This document shows, piece after piece, positions 41,272 through 49,746 of a DNA stretch of 64,000 nt (position 1 is the first letter of the stretch; each line of letters opens with the position of its first letter). The stretch lies in assembly GCF_005508865.1 (NCBI RefSeq), contig NZ_SCOM01000003.1:496001-560000 (forward strand), given 5' to 3'. The notes under the pieces were generated by a model. That model ran no database searches, was not told where the DNA came from, and was given only the letters and a program-made list of their open reading frames with translations. The DNA comes from Pseudomonas sp. F(2018) (GTDB lineage Bacteria; Pseudomonadota; Gammaproteobacteria; Pseudomonadales; Pseudomonadaceae). A program made the translations under genes and the position numbers.

Positions 41272-41537
41272 TCTTCGCGCTGGAAGATCAGCGCCACGCC
41301 GCTGGGCTCGAAGCGCACCACCTGCATCTGCACCACCGGCGCCGGTATCGGCAGGCCCTGGACCTGGCCGCTGACCACTTCGCCGATCTGCAGCAGCTTC
41401 TGCGCATCGTCGATCACCACGAACACGCCACTCTCGGAGATATCGCGGGTAGTCACCAGCATCTGGCCGTGCAGCGGATGATCGATGCGCAGCTGGACCT
41501 TCAGCGGGGTACGCTTGTGATCGCGCTTGTTGTCCAT
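41268..41537 (-). CDS. PilZ-domain protein
   Basis: 89 residues comprising little but a PilZ domain. The c-di-GMP binding residues look intact: RDHKR at the N-terminus (RxxxR, residues 5-9) and DISESG (DxSxxG, near residue 32), ending with the PilZ strand VVRFEPSGVALIFQ. It is expected to bind c-di-GMP and act on an unknown partner. It is convergent with the TPR gene, sharing the sequence CTAG for both stop codons. Confidence 0.9.
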   Translation of the reverse strand: MDNKRDHKRTPLKVQLRIDHPLHGQMLVTTRDISESGVFVVIDDAQKLLQIGEVVSGQVQGLPIPAPVVQMQVVRFEPSGVALIFQRED

Positions 41538-41597
41538 GCCTGTCCTGTTGTTATGGGCGGGAAACTGCTGTGACGGTACTGGCTTACGCCGGCCGTA

Positions 41598-42485
41598 TCA
41601 ATACCACTTCTTCTCGCCCTCGGGGCGCTTCTTGAAGCGCTTCATGCTCCACAGGTACTGGCTCGGGTAGGCGCGCACGTAGCGCTCCAGCTCGCGGCTC
41701 ATGGCCGCGGCCGATACCTGCGGGTCCTCGCTGTACATGTCCTCGGGCACCGCCTCGAAGATCACCTTGAAGCCGCTGTTGTCCGGCAGGCGCACGGCGG
41801 TGAGGAACACGCCCAGCGCCTTGCCGCCGGCGAGCATGCCGGGGACGAACTTGCTGGTCAGCGCCTGGGTCGCGCAGAAGGGCACGAACAGGCCGCTGGA
41901 GCGGCTCGGCTCCGGATCGGCGGGAATGCCCACCACGCCGCCACGGCGGACCTCCTTGATCACGCTGAGGATGCCTTCCTTGGTCGAGGCCGCCACCCGG
42001 TTGCCCATCTGTGCGCGCTGCTTCTGCAGCAGCTCGTCGACCGCCTTGAGCTTGGGCGGGCGATAGAAGATCACCGGTTTGCACTGGGAGCAGAAGTAGT
42101 GGTTGAGGACTTCCCAGTTGCCTAGGTGGCTGGCCACGCCGACCACGCCCTTGCCGGAGGCCAGGGCCGCGTGCAGCACGTCCAGGCCCTCCACCTCGCG
42201 CACCAGCTTGAGGGTGCGCTCGACCGGCCAGATCCAGGCGCAGGCGCTTTCGGTGAAGATCTTGCCGATGTCGCGCAGGGTGGCGCCGACCAGCTGCTCG
42301 CGCTCGGCCTCGCCGAGCTCGGGGAAGCACTTGGCCAGGTTGATGCGCACCACCTCGCGCGAGCTGTTCGGCAGCTTCCACAGCAACCAGCCGATGGCCG
42401 AGCCGACCGCCTGCACGGCGCCCCAGGGCAGCAGGGCGAACAGGCGCAGGAAACCGACCACCAGGGCGCCTTTGAATTTCTCCAC
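41598..42485 (-). CDS. Lipid A biosynthesis acyltransferase (LpxL/HtrB family)
   Basis: 295-residue inner-membrane acyltransferase adding a secondary acyl chain to lipid A. N-terminal hydrophobic helix (residues 5-30), catalytic HLGNWE (HX4E, near residue 125), a conserved DPEPS region and a C-terminal RRxxx-rich tail. GTG start at 42485 with GGGAG six bases upstream; the ATG at 42506 has no site and the resulting length matches P. aeruginosa PA0011 (HtrB-like). It is the first of a lipid-related group near the origin. Confidence 0.92.
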   Translation of the reverse strand: MEKFKGALVVGFLRLFALLPWGAVQAVGSAIGWLLWKLPNSSREVVRINLAKCFPELGEAEREQLVGATLRDIGKIFTESACAWIWPVERTLKLVREVEGLDVLHAALASGKGVVGVASHLGNWEVLNHYFCSQCKPVIFYRPPKLKAVDELLQKQRAQMGNRVAASTKEGILSVIKEVRRGGVVGIPADPEPSRSSGLFVPFCATQALTSKFVPGMLAGGKALGVFLTAVRLPDNSGFKVIFEAVPEDMYSEDPQVSAAAMSRELERYVRAYPSQYLWSMKRFKKRPEGEKKWY

Positions 42486-42540
42486 GAGCAACTCCCGAAT
42501 ACGCAAAAGGCCAGCATTGTAACGGCTGTGACCGCCGGGT

Positions 42541-43092
42541 TCAGCCTCGCAGTGCGTGATAGCGATCGCAGTCGGTCGTATGGTCCATGACCATGCCCGC
42601 CGCCTGCATGTAGGCGTAGCAGATGGTCGGGCCGACGAAGGTGAAGCCCAGCTTCTTCAGCGCCTTGCTCATGGCCTCGGCCTCCGGCGTCACCGCCGGC
42701 ACCTCGCCGCGGCCGCTGAAGTGATTGATCTTCGGCGCGCCACCGACGAATGACCAGAGCAGCGCCACCGGATCGTCCAGCTTGAGCCAGGCCTGGGCGT
42801 TCTGCCGCGCCGCCCTGAGCTTGGCGCGGTTGCGGATGATGCCGGGGTCCTGCATGCGCTCCTCGATCTCCGCATCGCTCATCGCCGCCAGACGCTCGGC
42901 ATCGAAACCGAACAGCACCTCGCGGTAGCGCTCGCGCTTCTTCAGCACGGTGATCCACGACAGACCGGCCTGGAAGCCTTCCAGCAGCAGCATCTCGAAC
43001 AGCCGCTGCGGGTCGCGCTGCGGCACGCCCCATTCCTCGTCGTGGTAGGCGATGTACAGGGGGTCGTCGTTGCACCAGAAGCAGCGCGGCAT
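42541..43092 (-). CDS. tag: DNA-3-methyladenine glycosylase I
   Basis: Base-excision enzyme removing 3-methyladenine. 183 residues. The zinc-snap residues are present: C4 and H17 at the N-terminus and His and Cys in MDHTTDC near the C-terminus. The WGVPQRDPQRLFEMLLLEGFQAGLSW segment carries the substrate-binding Glu and Trp. The start at 43092 (MPRCFW) is taken from homology; an upstream ATG at 43101 adds three residues. Confidence 0.95.
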   Translation of the reverse strand: MPRCFWCNDDPLYIAYHDEEWGVPQRDPQRLFEMLLLEGFQAGLSWITVLKKRERYREVLFGFDAERLAAMSDAEIEERMQDPGIIRNRAKLRAARQNAQAWLKLDDPVALLWSFVGGAPKINHFSGRGEVPAVTPEAEAMSKALKKLGFTFVGPTICYAYMQAAGMVMDHTTDCDRYHALRG

Positions 43093-43140
43093 GGCGTTCA
43101 TATCCAGGGGAAGTCGTGCCGCACTGTAGCGCAGAGAGGG

Positions 43141-44355
43141 TTAAAAGCGCCCGTCGGCCTGCAGCAGGCTTTCCAGACAGTGCTCCTGGATGCCGTAGAA
43201 CTGCTTGATGCCCTGGATCTTCTCCAGCAGCTCGCCCTGGGCCACCGGCCCGGGGCGTTTCACCGCGAGGATCATCTTGTTCTTGTTGGTGTGCTCCAGC
43301 GAGACGAACTCGAACACCTTGGTCTCATAGCCGCAGGCTTCCAGCAGCAGGGCGCGCAGGCTGTCGGTGACCATCTCGGCTTCCTGGCCCAGGTGCACGC
43401 CGTATTGCAGCATGGGCTTGAGCATGGCCGGCATATGCATCTGCGGGCGGATCTGCTTGTGGCAGCAGGGCGAGCACATGATGATCGCCGCATCGCTGCG
43501 AATGCCCAGATGCAGGGCGTAGTCGGTGGCCACGTCGCAGGCATGCAGGGCGATCATCACGTCGATAGCAGCCGGGGTATAGGTACGCACGTCGCCATGC
43601 TCGAAGCGCAGCCCCGGCTGCTCCAGGCGCGCGGCCGCCGTGTTGCCCAGGCGCACCATGTCTTCGCGCAGTTCCACGCCGGTGACCTGGCCCTGCAGGC
43701 CCAGGCTGTTGCGCAGGTAGTCGTGCATGGCGAAGGTCAGGTAGCCCTTGCCCGAACCGAAGTCGACGGCATGGATCGGCAGCTGCGGATCACGCTGCTG
43801 CAGCGGCGAATGGCTCAGGGCGTGGGAAAACACCTCGATGAACTTGTTGATCTGCTTCCACTTGCGCGCCATCGCCGGCACCAGCTCGTGCTTGGCGGTG
43901 GTCACGCCGAGATCGGTGAGGAACGGCCGGCTCAGCTCGAGAAAACGCTTCTTCTCGCGATCATGACCGGCGGCCGGTGCCTCGCGCTCGACCGCCTTGC
44001 CGACGAACAGACGCGCCTTTTCCTTCTTGCCGAAGGTCAGCTGCACGTCCTCGGTCAGCGACAGCAGGTGGGCATTCTTGAACGCTGCCGGCAGCAGGCT
44101 GGCGATATGCGCCAGAGCTTCGGCTACCGGCAGGTTCTTGGTCAGGTCGCGGGTCTTGTAGGTGGAGACGAACGACAGGCAGGCCTGGCCCTTGACCGTA
44201 ACCGGGCGAATGGTCAGGCGCTGCAACTCGGCTTCCTCGCCCTGGTACTTGCTCAGCAGCAGCTTGACCAGGGTGTTCTGCACCACGCTGGTTTCCAGCA
44301 GGGCAAGAAACTCGTCACGGGCGGCGGTGGCGGAGGGCAGGGATTCGACTGACAT
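43141..44355 (-). CDS. Class I SAM-dependent methyltransferase (Methyltransf_32-like)
   Basis: 404 residues. An N-terminal domain without known motifs (residues 1-170) is followed by a Rossmann methyltransferase with VDFGSGKGYLTFAM (motif I, near residue 205) and GVELREDMVRLG. A CSPCCHKQIRP segment (near residue 297) with an HACD just before it marks the family related to eukaryotic METTL25/GSTCD-type enzymes. The substrate is unknown; it may be a tRNA or protein. The ATG at 44355 has a weak site. It stands between tag and glyQ, which I recall as neighbours in P. aeruginosa. Confidence 0.85.
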   Translation of the reverse strand: MSVESLPSATAARDEFLALLETSVVQNTLVKLLLSKYQGEEAELQRLTIRPVTVKGQACLSFVSTYKTRDLTKNLPVAEALAHIASLLPAAFKNAHLLSLTEDVQLTFGKKEKARLFVGKAVEREAPAAGHDREKKRFLELSRPFLTDLGVTTAKHELVPAMARKWKQINKFIEVFSHALSHSPLQQRDPQLPIHAVDFGSGKGYLTFAMHDYLRNSLGLQGQVTGVELREDMVRLGNTAAARLEQPGLRFEHGDVRTYTPAAIDVMIALHACDVATDYALHLGIRSDAAIIMCSPCCHKQIRPQMHMPAMLKPMLQYGVHLGQEAEMVTDSLRALLLEACGYETKVFEFVSLEHTNKNKMILAVKRPGPVAQGELLEKIQGIKQFYGIQEHCLESLLQADGRF

Positions 44356-44512
44356 GAAAAGGGCCTGAATAAGCGCTGCCGATGCCGGCAAGGGACAGCA
44401 ATGCTACAGGGTACGCAGCGGCCATGCGCGCCGGGCTTGCCATCACATCCAGCCGAGGTTGATCGGGTATACTGCGCGGCTTTATGCAAACGCCTCGATA
44501 CCGGTGAAATTC

Positions 44513-45460
44513 GTGAGCCAGACTACGCCCGACGTAAGCACCTTCCAAGGCCTGATCCTCGCCCTGCAGAGCTACTGGGCCGAGCAAGGCTGCGTGATCC
44601 TGCAACCCTATGACATGGAAATGGGTGCCGGCACCTTCCACACCGCGACTTTCCTGCGCGCCATCGGTCCGGAGACCTGGAACGCCGCCTACGTGCAGCC
44701 CTCGCGCCGCCCGGCCGACGGACGCTACGGCGAGAATCCCAACCGCCTGCAGCACTACTACCAGTTCCAGGTGGTACTCAAGCCGAACCCGGACAATATC
44801 CAGGACCTGTACCTGGAGTCGCTGCGCCGCATCGGCGTCGACACCCTGGTGCACGACATCCGCTTCGTCGAGGACAACTGGGAATCGCCAACCCTCGGCG
44901 CCTGGGGCCTGGGCTGGGAAGTCTGGCTGAACGGTATGGAAGTTACCCAGTTCACCTACTTCCAGCAGGTCGGCGGCGTCGAGTGCTACCCGGTCACCGG
45001 CGAGATCACCTACGGCCTTGAGCGTCTGGCCATGTACCTGCAGGGCGTCGATTCGGTGTATGACCTGGTCTACTCCGACGGCCCGTTCGGCAAGGTCACC
45101 TACGGCGACGTGTTCCACCAGAACGAAGTGGAGCAGTCCACCTTCAACTTCGAACACGCCAACGTCGACAAGCTGTTCGACCTGTTCGACTTCTACGAGT
45201 CCGAGGCCAACCGCCTGATGGAGCTGCAGCTGCCGCTGCCGGCCTATGAAATGGTGATCAAGGCCTCGCACAGCTTCAACCTGCTCGACGCCCGCCGCGC
45301 CATCTCGGTGACCGCGCGCCAGCAATACATCCTGCGCGTGCGCACGCTGTCGCGGAACATCGCCCAGAGCTACCTGCTGGCCCGCGCCAAACTCGGCTTC
45401 CCGATGGCCACTCCGGAACTGCGTGATGAAGTGCTGGCTCAGCTGAAGGAGGCCGAATAA
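44513..45460 (+). CDS. glyQ: Glycyl-tRNA synthetase alpha subunit
   Basis: Catalytic class II subunit of the alpha2-beta2 glycyl-tRNA synthetase. 315 residues; the signature segments [48 protein letters not shown] and [17 protein letters not shown] are all present. GTG start at 44513 ([11 protein letters not shown]) by homology. An extended -10-like TATACT lies about 45 bases upstream. The stop overlaps the glyS start by one base. Confidence 0.97.
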   Translation: MSQTTPDVSTFQGLILALQSYWAEQGCVILQPYDMEMGAGTFHTATFLRAIGPETWNAAYVQPSRRPADGRYGENPNRLQHYYQFQVVLKPNPDNIQDLYLESLRRIGVDTLVHDIRFVEDNWESPTLGAWGLGWEVWLNGMEVTQFTYFQQVGGVECYPVTGEITYGLERLAMYLQGVDSVYDLVYSDGPFGKVTYGDVFHQNEVEQSTFNFEHANVDKLFDLFDFYESEANRLMELQLPLPAYEMVIKASHSFNLLDARRAISVTARQQYILRVRTLSRNIAQSYLLARAKLGFPMATPELRDEVLAQLKEAE

Positions 45461-47514
45461 TGAGTGCTCAGGATTTTCTGGTTGAGCTGGGCACCGAAGA
45501 GCTGCCACCGAAGGCCCTGAAGAGCCTCGGCGACGCCTTCCTCGCCGGCGTCGAGAAGGGCCTCAAGGCCGCCGGCCTGGGCTATGCCAGCGCCCGCGTA
45601 TACGCCGCCCCTCGTCGCCTCGCCGTGCTGGTCGAGCAGCTCGCCGCGCAGCAGCCGGACCGTACCGTCAACCTCGACGGCCCGCCCGTGCAGGCCGCCT
45701 TCGACAAGGACGGCAACCCGACCCAGGCCGCCCTCGGCTTCGCCAAGAAGTGTGGCGTCGAGCTGAGCCAGATCGACACCAGCGGCCCGAAACTGAAGTT
45801 CAGCCAGTCGATCGCCGGCCAACCCGCCGTCAGTCTGCTGGCCGGCATCGTCGAAGCCTCGCTGAACGAGCTGCCGATTCCCAAGCGCATGCGCTGGGGC
45901 GCGCGCAAGACCGAGTTCGTGCGTCCGACCCAGTGGCTGGTGATGCTGTTCGGCGACCAGATCGTCGACTGCGAGATCCTCGCCCAGAAGGCCGGCCGCA
46001 CCTCGCGTGGTCATCGCTTCCACGCCAACCGTGACGTGACCATCGCCAGCCCGGCCAGCTACGCCGCCGACCTGCGCGCCGCCCAGGTCATCGCCGACTT
46101 CGCCGAGCGCCGCAGCCTGATCGCCGCCCGCGTGGCCGAGCTGGCCAAGGCCGAGAACGGCAGCGCCATCGTGCCGCCGGCCCTGCTCGATGAAGTCAGC
46201 GCCCTGGTCGAATGGCCGGTGCCGCTGGTCTGCTCGTTCGAGGAACGCTTCCTCGAGGTGCCGCAGGAAGCCCTGATCACCACCATGCAGGACAACCAGA
46301 AGTACTTCTGCCTGCTGGACGGCAACGGCAAGCTGCTGCCGCGCTTCATCACCGTGGCCAACATCGAGAGCAAGGATCCGGCGCAGATCGTCGCCGGCAA
46401 CGAGAAGGTGGTGCGCCCGCGCCTGACCGACGCCGAGTTCTTCTTCAAGCAGGACAAGCGCCAGCCGCTGGAGAAGCGCAACGAGCGCCTGGCCAACGTG
46501 GTGTTCCAGGCCCAGCTCGGCAGCGTGTTCGACAAGGCCGAGCGCGTCTCGAAGCTTGCCGGCTTTATCGCCGGCAAGATCGGCGGTGACGCCAGCCGCG
46601 CGTCCCGCGCCGGCATCCTGTCCAAGTGCGACCTGGCCACCGAGATGGTCGGCGAGTTCCCGGAAATGCAGGGCATCGCCGGCTACTACTACGCCAAGCA
46701 CGATGGCGAGGCCGACGACGTGGCCCAGGCGCTGAATGAGCAATATATGCCGCGTGGGGCAGGGGCAGAATTGCCGCAGACCCTCACCGGTGCTGCCGTG
46801 GCCGTGGCCGACAAGCTCGACACCCTGGTCGGCATCTTCGGCATCGGCATGCTGCCGACCGGCTCCAAGGACCCCTACGCCCTGCGTCGCGCGGCGCTGG
46901 GCGTGCTGCGCATCCTGATCGAGAAGCAGCTGGACCTGAACCTGGTCGAGGCCGTGGCCTTCGCCATCGACCTGTACGGCGACAAGGTCAAGGCCGCAGG
47001 CCTGGCCCAGCAGGTGCTGGACTTCATCTTCGACCGCCTGCGCGCGCGCTACGAAGACGAAGGCGTGGAAGTGGCCGTTTATCAGGCGGTACGCGCACTC
47101 AGCCCGGCCGCGCCGCTGGACTTCGACCAGCGCGTGCAGGCGGTGCAGGCCTTCCGTCAGCTGCCGCAAGCCGCTGCTCTGGCCGCCGCCAACAAGCGCG
47201 TGTCGAACATCCTGGCCAAGGCCGAAGGCGAGCTGCCGGCCACCCTGAACAGCGCCCTGCTGGAGGCCGGTGCCGAACAGGCCCTGGCCCAGGCCGTGGC
47301 CGCCGCCGCGCAAGCCGTGGCACCGCTGGCCGCCGCACGCAGCTACCGCGAGGCCCTGGCCCAGCTGGCCAGCCTGCGCGAGCCGGTGGATGCCTACTTC
47401 AACGCGGTGATGGTCAATGCCGACGATGCCGCCGTACGCGCCAACCGTTACGCGCTGCTGAACCAGCTGCGTGGCCTGTTCCTCGGCGTCGCCGATATCT
47501 CCCTGCTGGGCTGA
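45460..47514 (+). CDS. glyS: Glycyl-tRNA synthetase beta subunit
   Basis: 684 residues; the beta subunit binds tRNA and completes the enzyme. It begins with the standard [15 protein letters not shown] and includes the HD-domain-like central part ([17 protein letters not shown]) and a C-terminal DALR/anticodon-binding domain. It starts in the TAATG overlap with glyQ. Confidence 0.97.
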   Translation: MSAQDFLVELGTEELPPKALKSLGDAFLAGVEKGLKAAGLGYASARVYAAPRRLAVLVEQLAAQQPDRTVNLDGPPVQAAFDKDGNPTQAALGFAKKCGVELSQIDTSGPKLKFSQSIAGQPAVSLLAGIVEASLNELPIPKRMRWGARKTEFVRPTQWLVMLFGDQIVDCEILAQKAGRTSRGHRFHANRDVTIASPASYAADLRAAQVIADFAERRSLIAARVAELAKAENGSAIVPPALLDEVSALVEWPVPLVCSFEERFLEVPQEALITTMQDNQKYFCLLDGNGKLLPRFITVANIESKDPAQIVAGNEKVVRPRLTDAEFFFKQDKRQPLEKRNERLANVVFQAQLGSVFDKAERVSKLAGFIAGKIGGDASRASRAGILSKCDLATEMVGEFPEMQGIAGYYYAKHDGEADDVAQALNEQYMPRGAGAELPQTLTGAAVAVADKLDTLVGIFGIGMLPTGSKDPYALRRAALGVLRILIEKQLDLNLVEAVAFAIDLYGDKVKAAGLAQQVLDFIFDRLRARYEDEGVEVAVYQAVRALSPAAPLDFDQRVQAVQAFRQLPQAAALAAANKRVSNILAKAEGELPATLNSALLEAGAEQALAQAVAAAAQAVAPLAAARSYREALAQLASLREPVDAYFNAVMVNADDAAVRANRYALLNQLRGLFLGVADISLLG

Positions 47515-47521
47515 CGAGTAC

Positions 47522-47545
47522 ACCGGGCGGCCCGCGCCGCCCGGT
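47522..47545 (+). other. GC-rich hairpin between glyS and gmhB
   Basis: 9-bp stem ACCGGGCGG / CCGCCCGGT with a 6-base loop, seven bases after the glyS stop. No T-run follows, so it may be an mRNA-stabilising or Rho-assisted structure rather than an intrinsic terminator. Confidence 0.6.
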
Positions 47546-47560
47546 CGCTCGGGTAACTGC

Positions 47561-48091
47561 ATGAAACTGCTGATTCTCGACCGCGACGGCGTCATCAACG
47601 AAGACTCCGACGCCTACATCAAATCCCTCGACGAATGGATCCCGATCCCGGGCGCCATCGCCGCCATCGCGCGCCTGAGCAAAGCCGGCTGGACCGTGGC
47701 CGTGGCCACCAACCAATCGGGCCTGGCGCGCGGCTATTACGACGCCGCCACTCTCGAGTCCATGCACGCGCGCCTGCGCCAGCTGGTGGCCGAGCAGGGC
47801 GGCGAAGTCGGCCTGATCGTGCACTGCCCGCATGGCCCGGATGATGGCTGCAGCTGCCGCAAGCCGAAGCCTGGGATGCTCGAACAGATCGCTGCGCACT
47901 ACGGCACAGAACTGGCAGGCGTCTGGTTCGTCGGCGACAGCGCTGGTGACCTCGACGCCGCCCTGGCCGTCCATTGCCAGCCCGTGCTGGTGAAAACCGG
48001 CAAGGGCCAACGCACCCTGGCCAAGCCATTGCCAGCGGGAACCCTGATATTCGATGATCTGGCGGCGGTTGCCGATCAGCTTCTTCTCTAG
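47561..48091 (+). CDS. gmhB: D-glycero-beta-D-manno-heptose 1,7-bisphosphate 7-phosphatase
   Basis: HAD-family phosphatase in ADP-heptose (LPS inner core) synthesis. 176 residues: DRDGVIN (nucleophile Asp near residue 7), ATNQSGLARG (second motif), the zinc-binding CPHGPDDGCSCRKPKPG loop and WFVGDSAGDLDAA. The start at 47561 gives the normal N-terminus MKLLILDRDG. Confidence 0.94.
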   Translation: MKLLILDRDGVINEDSDAYIKSLDEWIPIPGAIAAIARLSKAGWTVAVATNQSGLARGYYDAATLESMHARLRQLVAEQGGEVGLIVHCPHGPDDGCSCRKPKPGMLEQIAAHYGTELAGVWFVGDSAGDLDAALAVHCQPVLVKTGKGQRTLAKPLPAGTLIFDDLAAVADQLLL

Positions 48092-48106
48092 AGAACGCGA
48101 GCCCCC

Positions 48107-48880
48107 ATGACGACAGTGCAGGCCATCAGAACCTTCTTCTTCTACCTGCTGCTGTCCTCCAGCTCCTTCTTCTGGTGCATCCTCTGCGTGTTCGTCGCGC
48201 CCTTCCTACCGTTCCGCGCTCGCTACCGCTTCGTCATCCAGATCTGGTGCCGCTGCGCCACCTGGCTGGCCAAGGTGGTGGTCGGCATCCGCTATGAAGT
48301 GCGCGGCCTGGAAAACATCCCGCAGCAGCCCTGCGTGATCCTGGCCAAGCACCAGAGCACCTGGGAGACCTTCTTCCTCTCCGCCTTCTTCGAACCGCTG
48401 TCCCAGGTGGTCAAGCGCGAGCTGCTGTACGTGCCGTTCTTCGGCTGGGCCATGGCCATGCTGCGGCCCATCGCCATCGACCGCAGCAACCCCAAGGCGG
48501 CCCTCAAGCAACTGGCCAAACAAGGCGCCGAACGCATAGGGCAGGGCGCCTGGGTGCTGATCTTCCCCGAGGGCACGCGCATCCCGCCGGGCCAGATCGG
48601 CAAGTTCTCCCGCGGCGGTGCCGCCCTGGCGGTGAATGCCGGCCTGCCGGTGCTGCCCATCGCCCACAACGCCGGCGAGTTCTGGCCCAAGCAGGGCTGG
48701 GCCAAATTCCCCGGCACCATCCAGGTGGTGATCGGCCCGCTGATGCACGCCGAAGGTGATGGCCCCCGCGCCATTGCCGAGCTCAACGAGCGCGCCTTCG
48801 CCTGGGTGGCCCAGACTCAGCAGGAAATCAGCGGCGTGGCGCCGCAGGTGAGCCCGGAACAGGCCTCCAGCCCGGCCTGA
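48107..48880 (+). CDS. plsC: 1-acyl-sn-glycerol-3-phosphate acyltransferase
   Basis: 257-residue PlsC-type acyltransferase that makes phosphatidate from lysophosphatidate in the inner membrane. N-terminal hydrophobic helices (residues 8-35), catalytic KHQSTWE (HX4E rather than HX4D, near residue 81) and FPEGTR (near residue 150). The Glu variant is usual for this subgroup as far as I recall (P. aeruginosa PA0005). It starts 15 bases after gmhB. A second acyltransferase of the same superfamily lies at 53303. Confidence 0.92.
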   Translation: MTTVQAIRTFFFYLLLSSSSFFWCILCVFVAPFLPFRARYRFVIQIWCRCATWLAKVVVGIRYEVRGLENIPQQPCVILAKHQSTWETFFLSAFFEPLSQVVKRELLYVPFFGWAMAMLRPIAIDRSNPKAALKQLAKQGAERIGQGAWVLIFPEGTRIPPGQIGKFSRGGAALAVNAGLPVLPIAHNAGEFWPKQGWAKFPGTIQVVIGPLMHAEGDGPRAIAELNERAFAWVAQTQQEISGVAPQVSPEQASSPA

Positions 48881-48887
48881 GCCGGTC

Positions 48888-48896
48888 TGTGGATAA
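48888..48896 (-). promoter_or_regulatory. Isolated perfect DnaA box
   Basis: TGTGGATAA, the reverse complement of TTATCCACA, seven bases after the plsC stop in the 232-base gap before the lipid cluster. No second box is near. It could be a DnaA-regulated site or a chance match; the rest of the gap shows no gene. Confidence 0.5.
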
Positions 48897-49112
48897 GCTG
48901 TGCAAGAAATACCGGCGCAGTGCCATTACAGATCCTAACCAGCTGATCTATATGGATATTCCACCAGCAGGCGCAATTCCTGAACGGGGCATAAGTTTTT
49001 CCAGCTCACCTGCCTGAGGGAATTCGGCAGTGCCGCACAGTCTTGCCGGAACGGGCCTTAAGCAAAGCGGTTAAGCTAGGTCCCCTGTAGTCGTGAAAGG
49101 GAATTTCGCTTC

Positions 49113-49736
49113 ATGCCATCCATCTACCAGCTCAAGCCACGTTTCCAGAATCTGCTGCGCCCTGGCGTCACCCGCCTGCACGCCCGCGGCGTCACCGCCA
49201 ACCAGGTGACCCTGGCCGCGGCGCTGGTCTCGCTGCTGCTCGGCGCGCTGCTGGCCTGGCTGCCGCACCGTACCTGGCTGTTCGCCCTGATCCCGCTGTG
49301 GATGCTGCTGCGCATGGCACTGAACGCCGTGGACGGCATGCTGGCCCGCGAGTTCGGCCAACAGTCCAAGCTCGGCGCCTACCTCAACGAGCTGAGCGAC
49401 GTGGTCGCCGACAGCGCCCTGTACCTGCCTTTCGCCCTGCTGGTCGGCGTTTCGCCGCCCCTGGTGGTGCTGGTGGTGGTGCTGGCGGTGATCAGCGAAT
49501 ACGCCGGCGTGCTCGGCCCGATGGTCGGCGCCTCGCGCCGCTATGACGGCCCCATGGGCAAGAGCGACCGGGCCTTCTGCTTCGGTTTGCTGGGCGCCGG
49601 TGTAGCGTCCGGCCTGTTGCCGTCGTCTTGGATAAACGGGCTGCTGGCGGTGATTCTCCTGCTGCTGCTGGCGACTCTGGTCAATCGCGTGCGCCAAGGC
49701 CTGGCCGAGGTGGCGCAAACCTCCCAATCGGAATAA
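49113..49736 (+). CDS. CDP-alcohol phosphatidyltransferase family protein (YnbA/PA2541-like)
   Basis: 207 residues with about six transmembrane helices. The family motif is DxxDGxxAR...GxxxDxxxD; here it reads NAVDGMLAR (near residue 70) and GAYLNELSDVVAD, so the first and third Asp appear as Asn. I recall the E. coli YnbA group sharing these Asn. It would transfer a phosphatidyl group from CDP-diacylglycerol to an alcohol head group of unknown identity. It is the first gene of a six-gene, same-strand cluster with a CDP-diacylglycerol synthase-like gene at its end. AAAGGGAA lies upstream. Confidence 0.88.
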   Translation: MPSIYQLKPRFQNLLRPGVTRLHARGVTANQVTLAAALVSLLLGALLAWLPHRTWLFALIPLWMLLRMALNAVDGMLAREFGQQSKLGAYLNELSDVVADSALYLPFALLVGVSPPLVVLVVVLAVISEYAGVLGPMVGASRRYDGPMGKSDRAFCFGLLGAGVASGLLPSSWINGLLAVILLLLLATLVNRVRQGLAEVAQTSQSE

Positions 49737-49746
49737 GGAAATTTCG

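Noticed and set aside
45439..47598. Minus-strand open frame of 719 codons
   Set aside because: Antisense shadow of glyS; GC-rich third positions create long frames and the translation has no domain.
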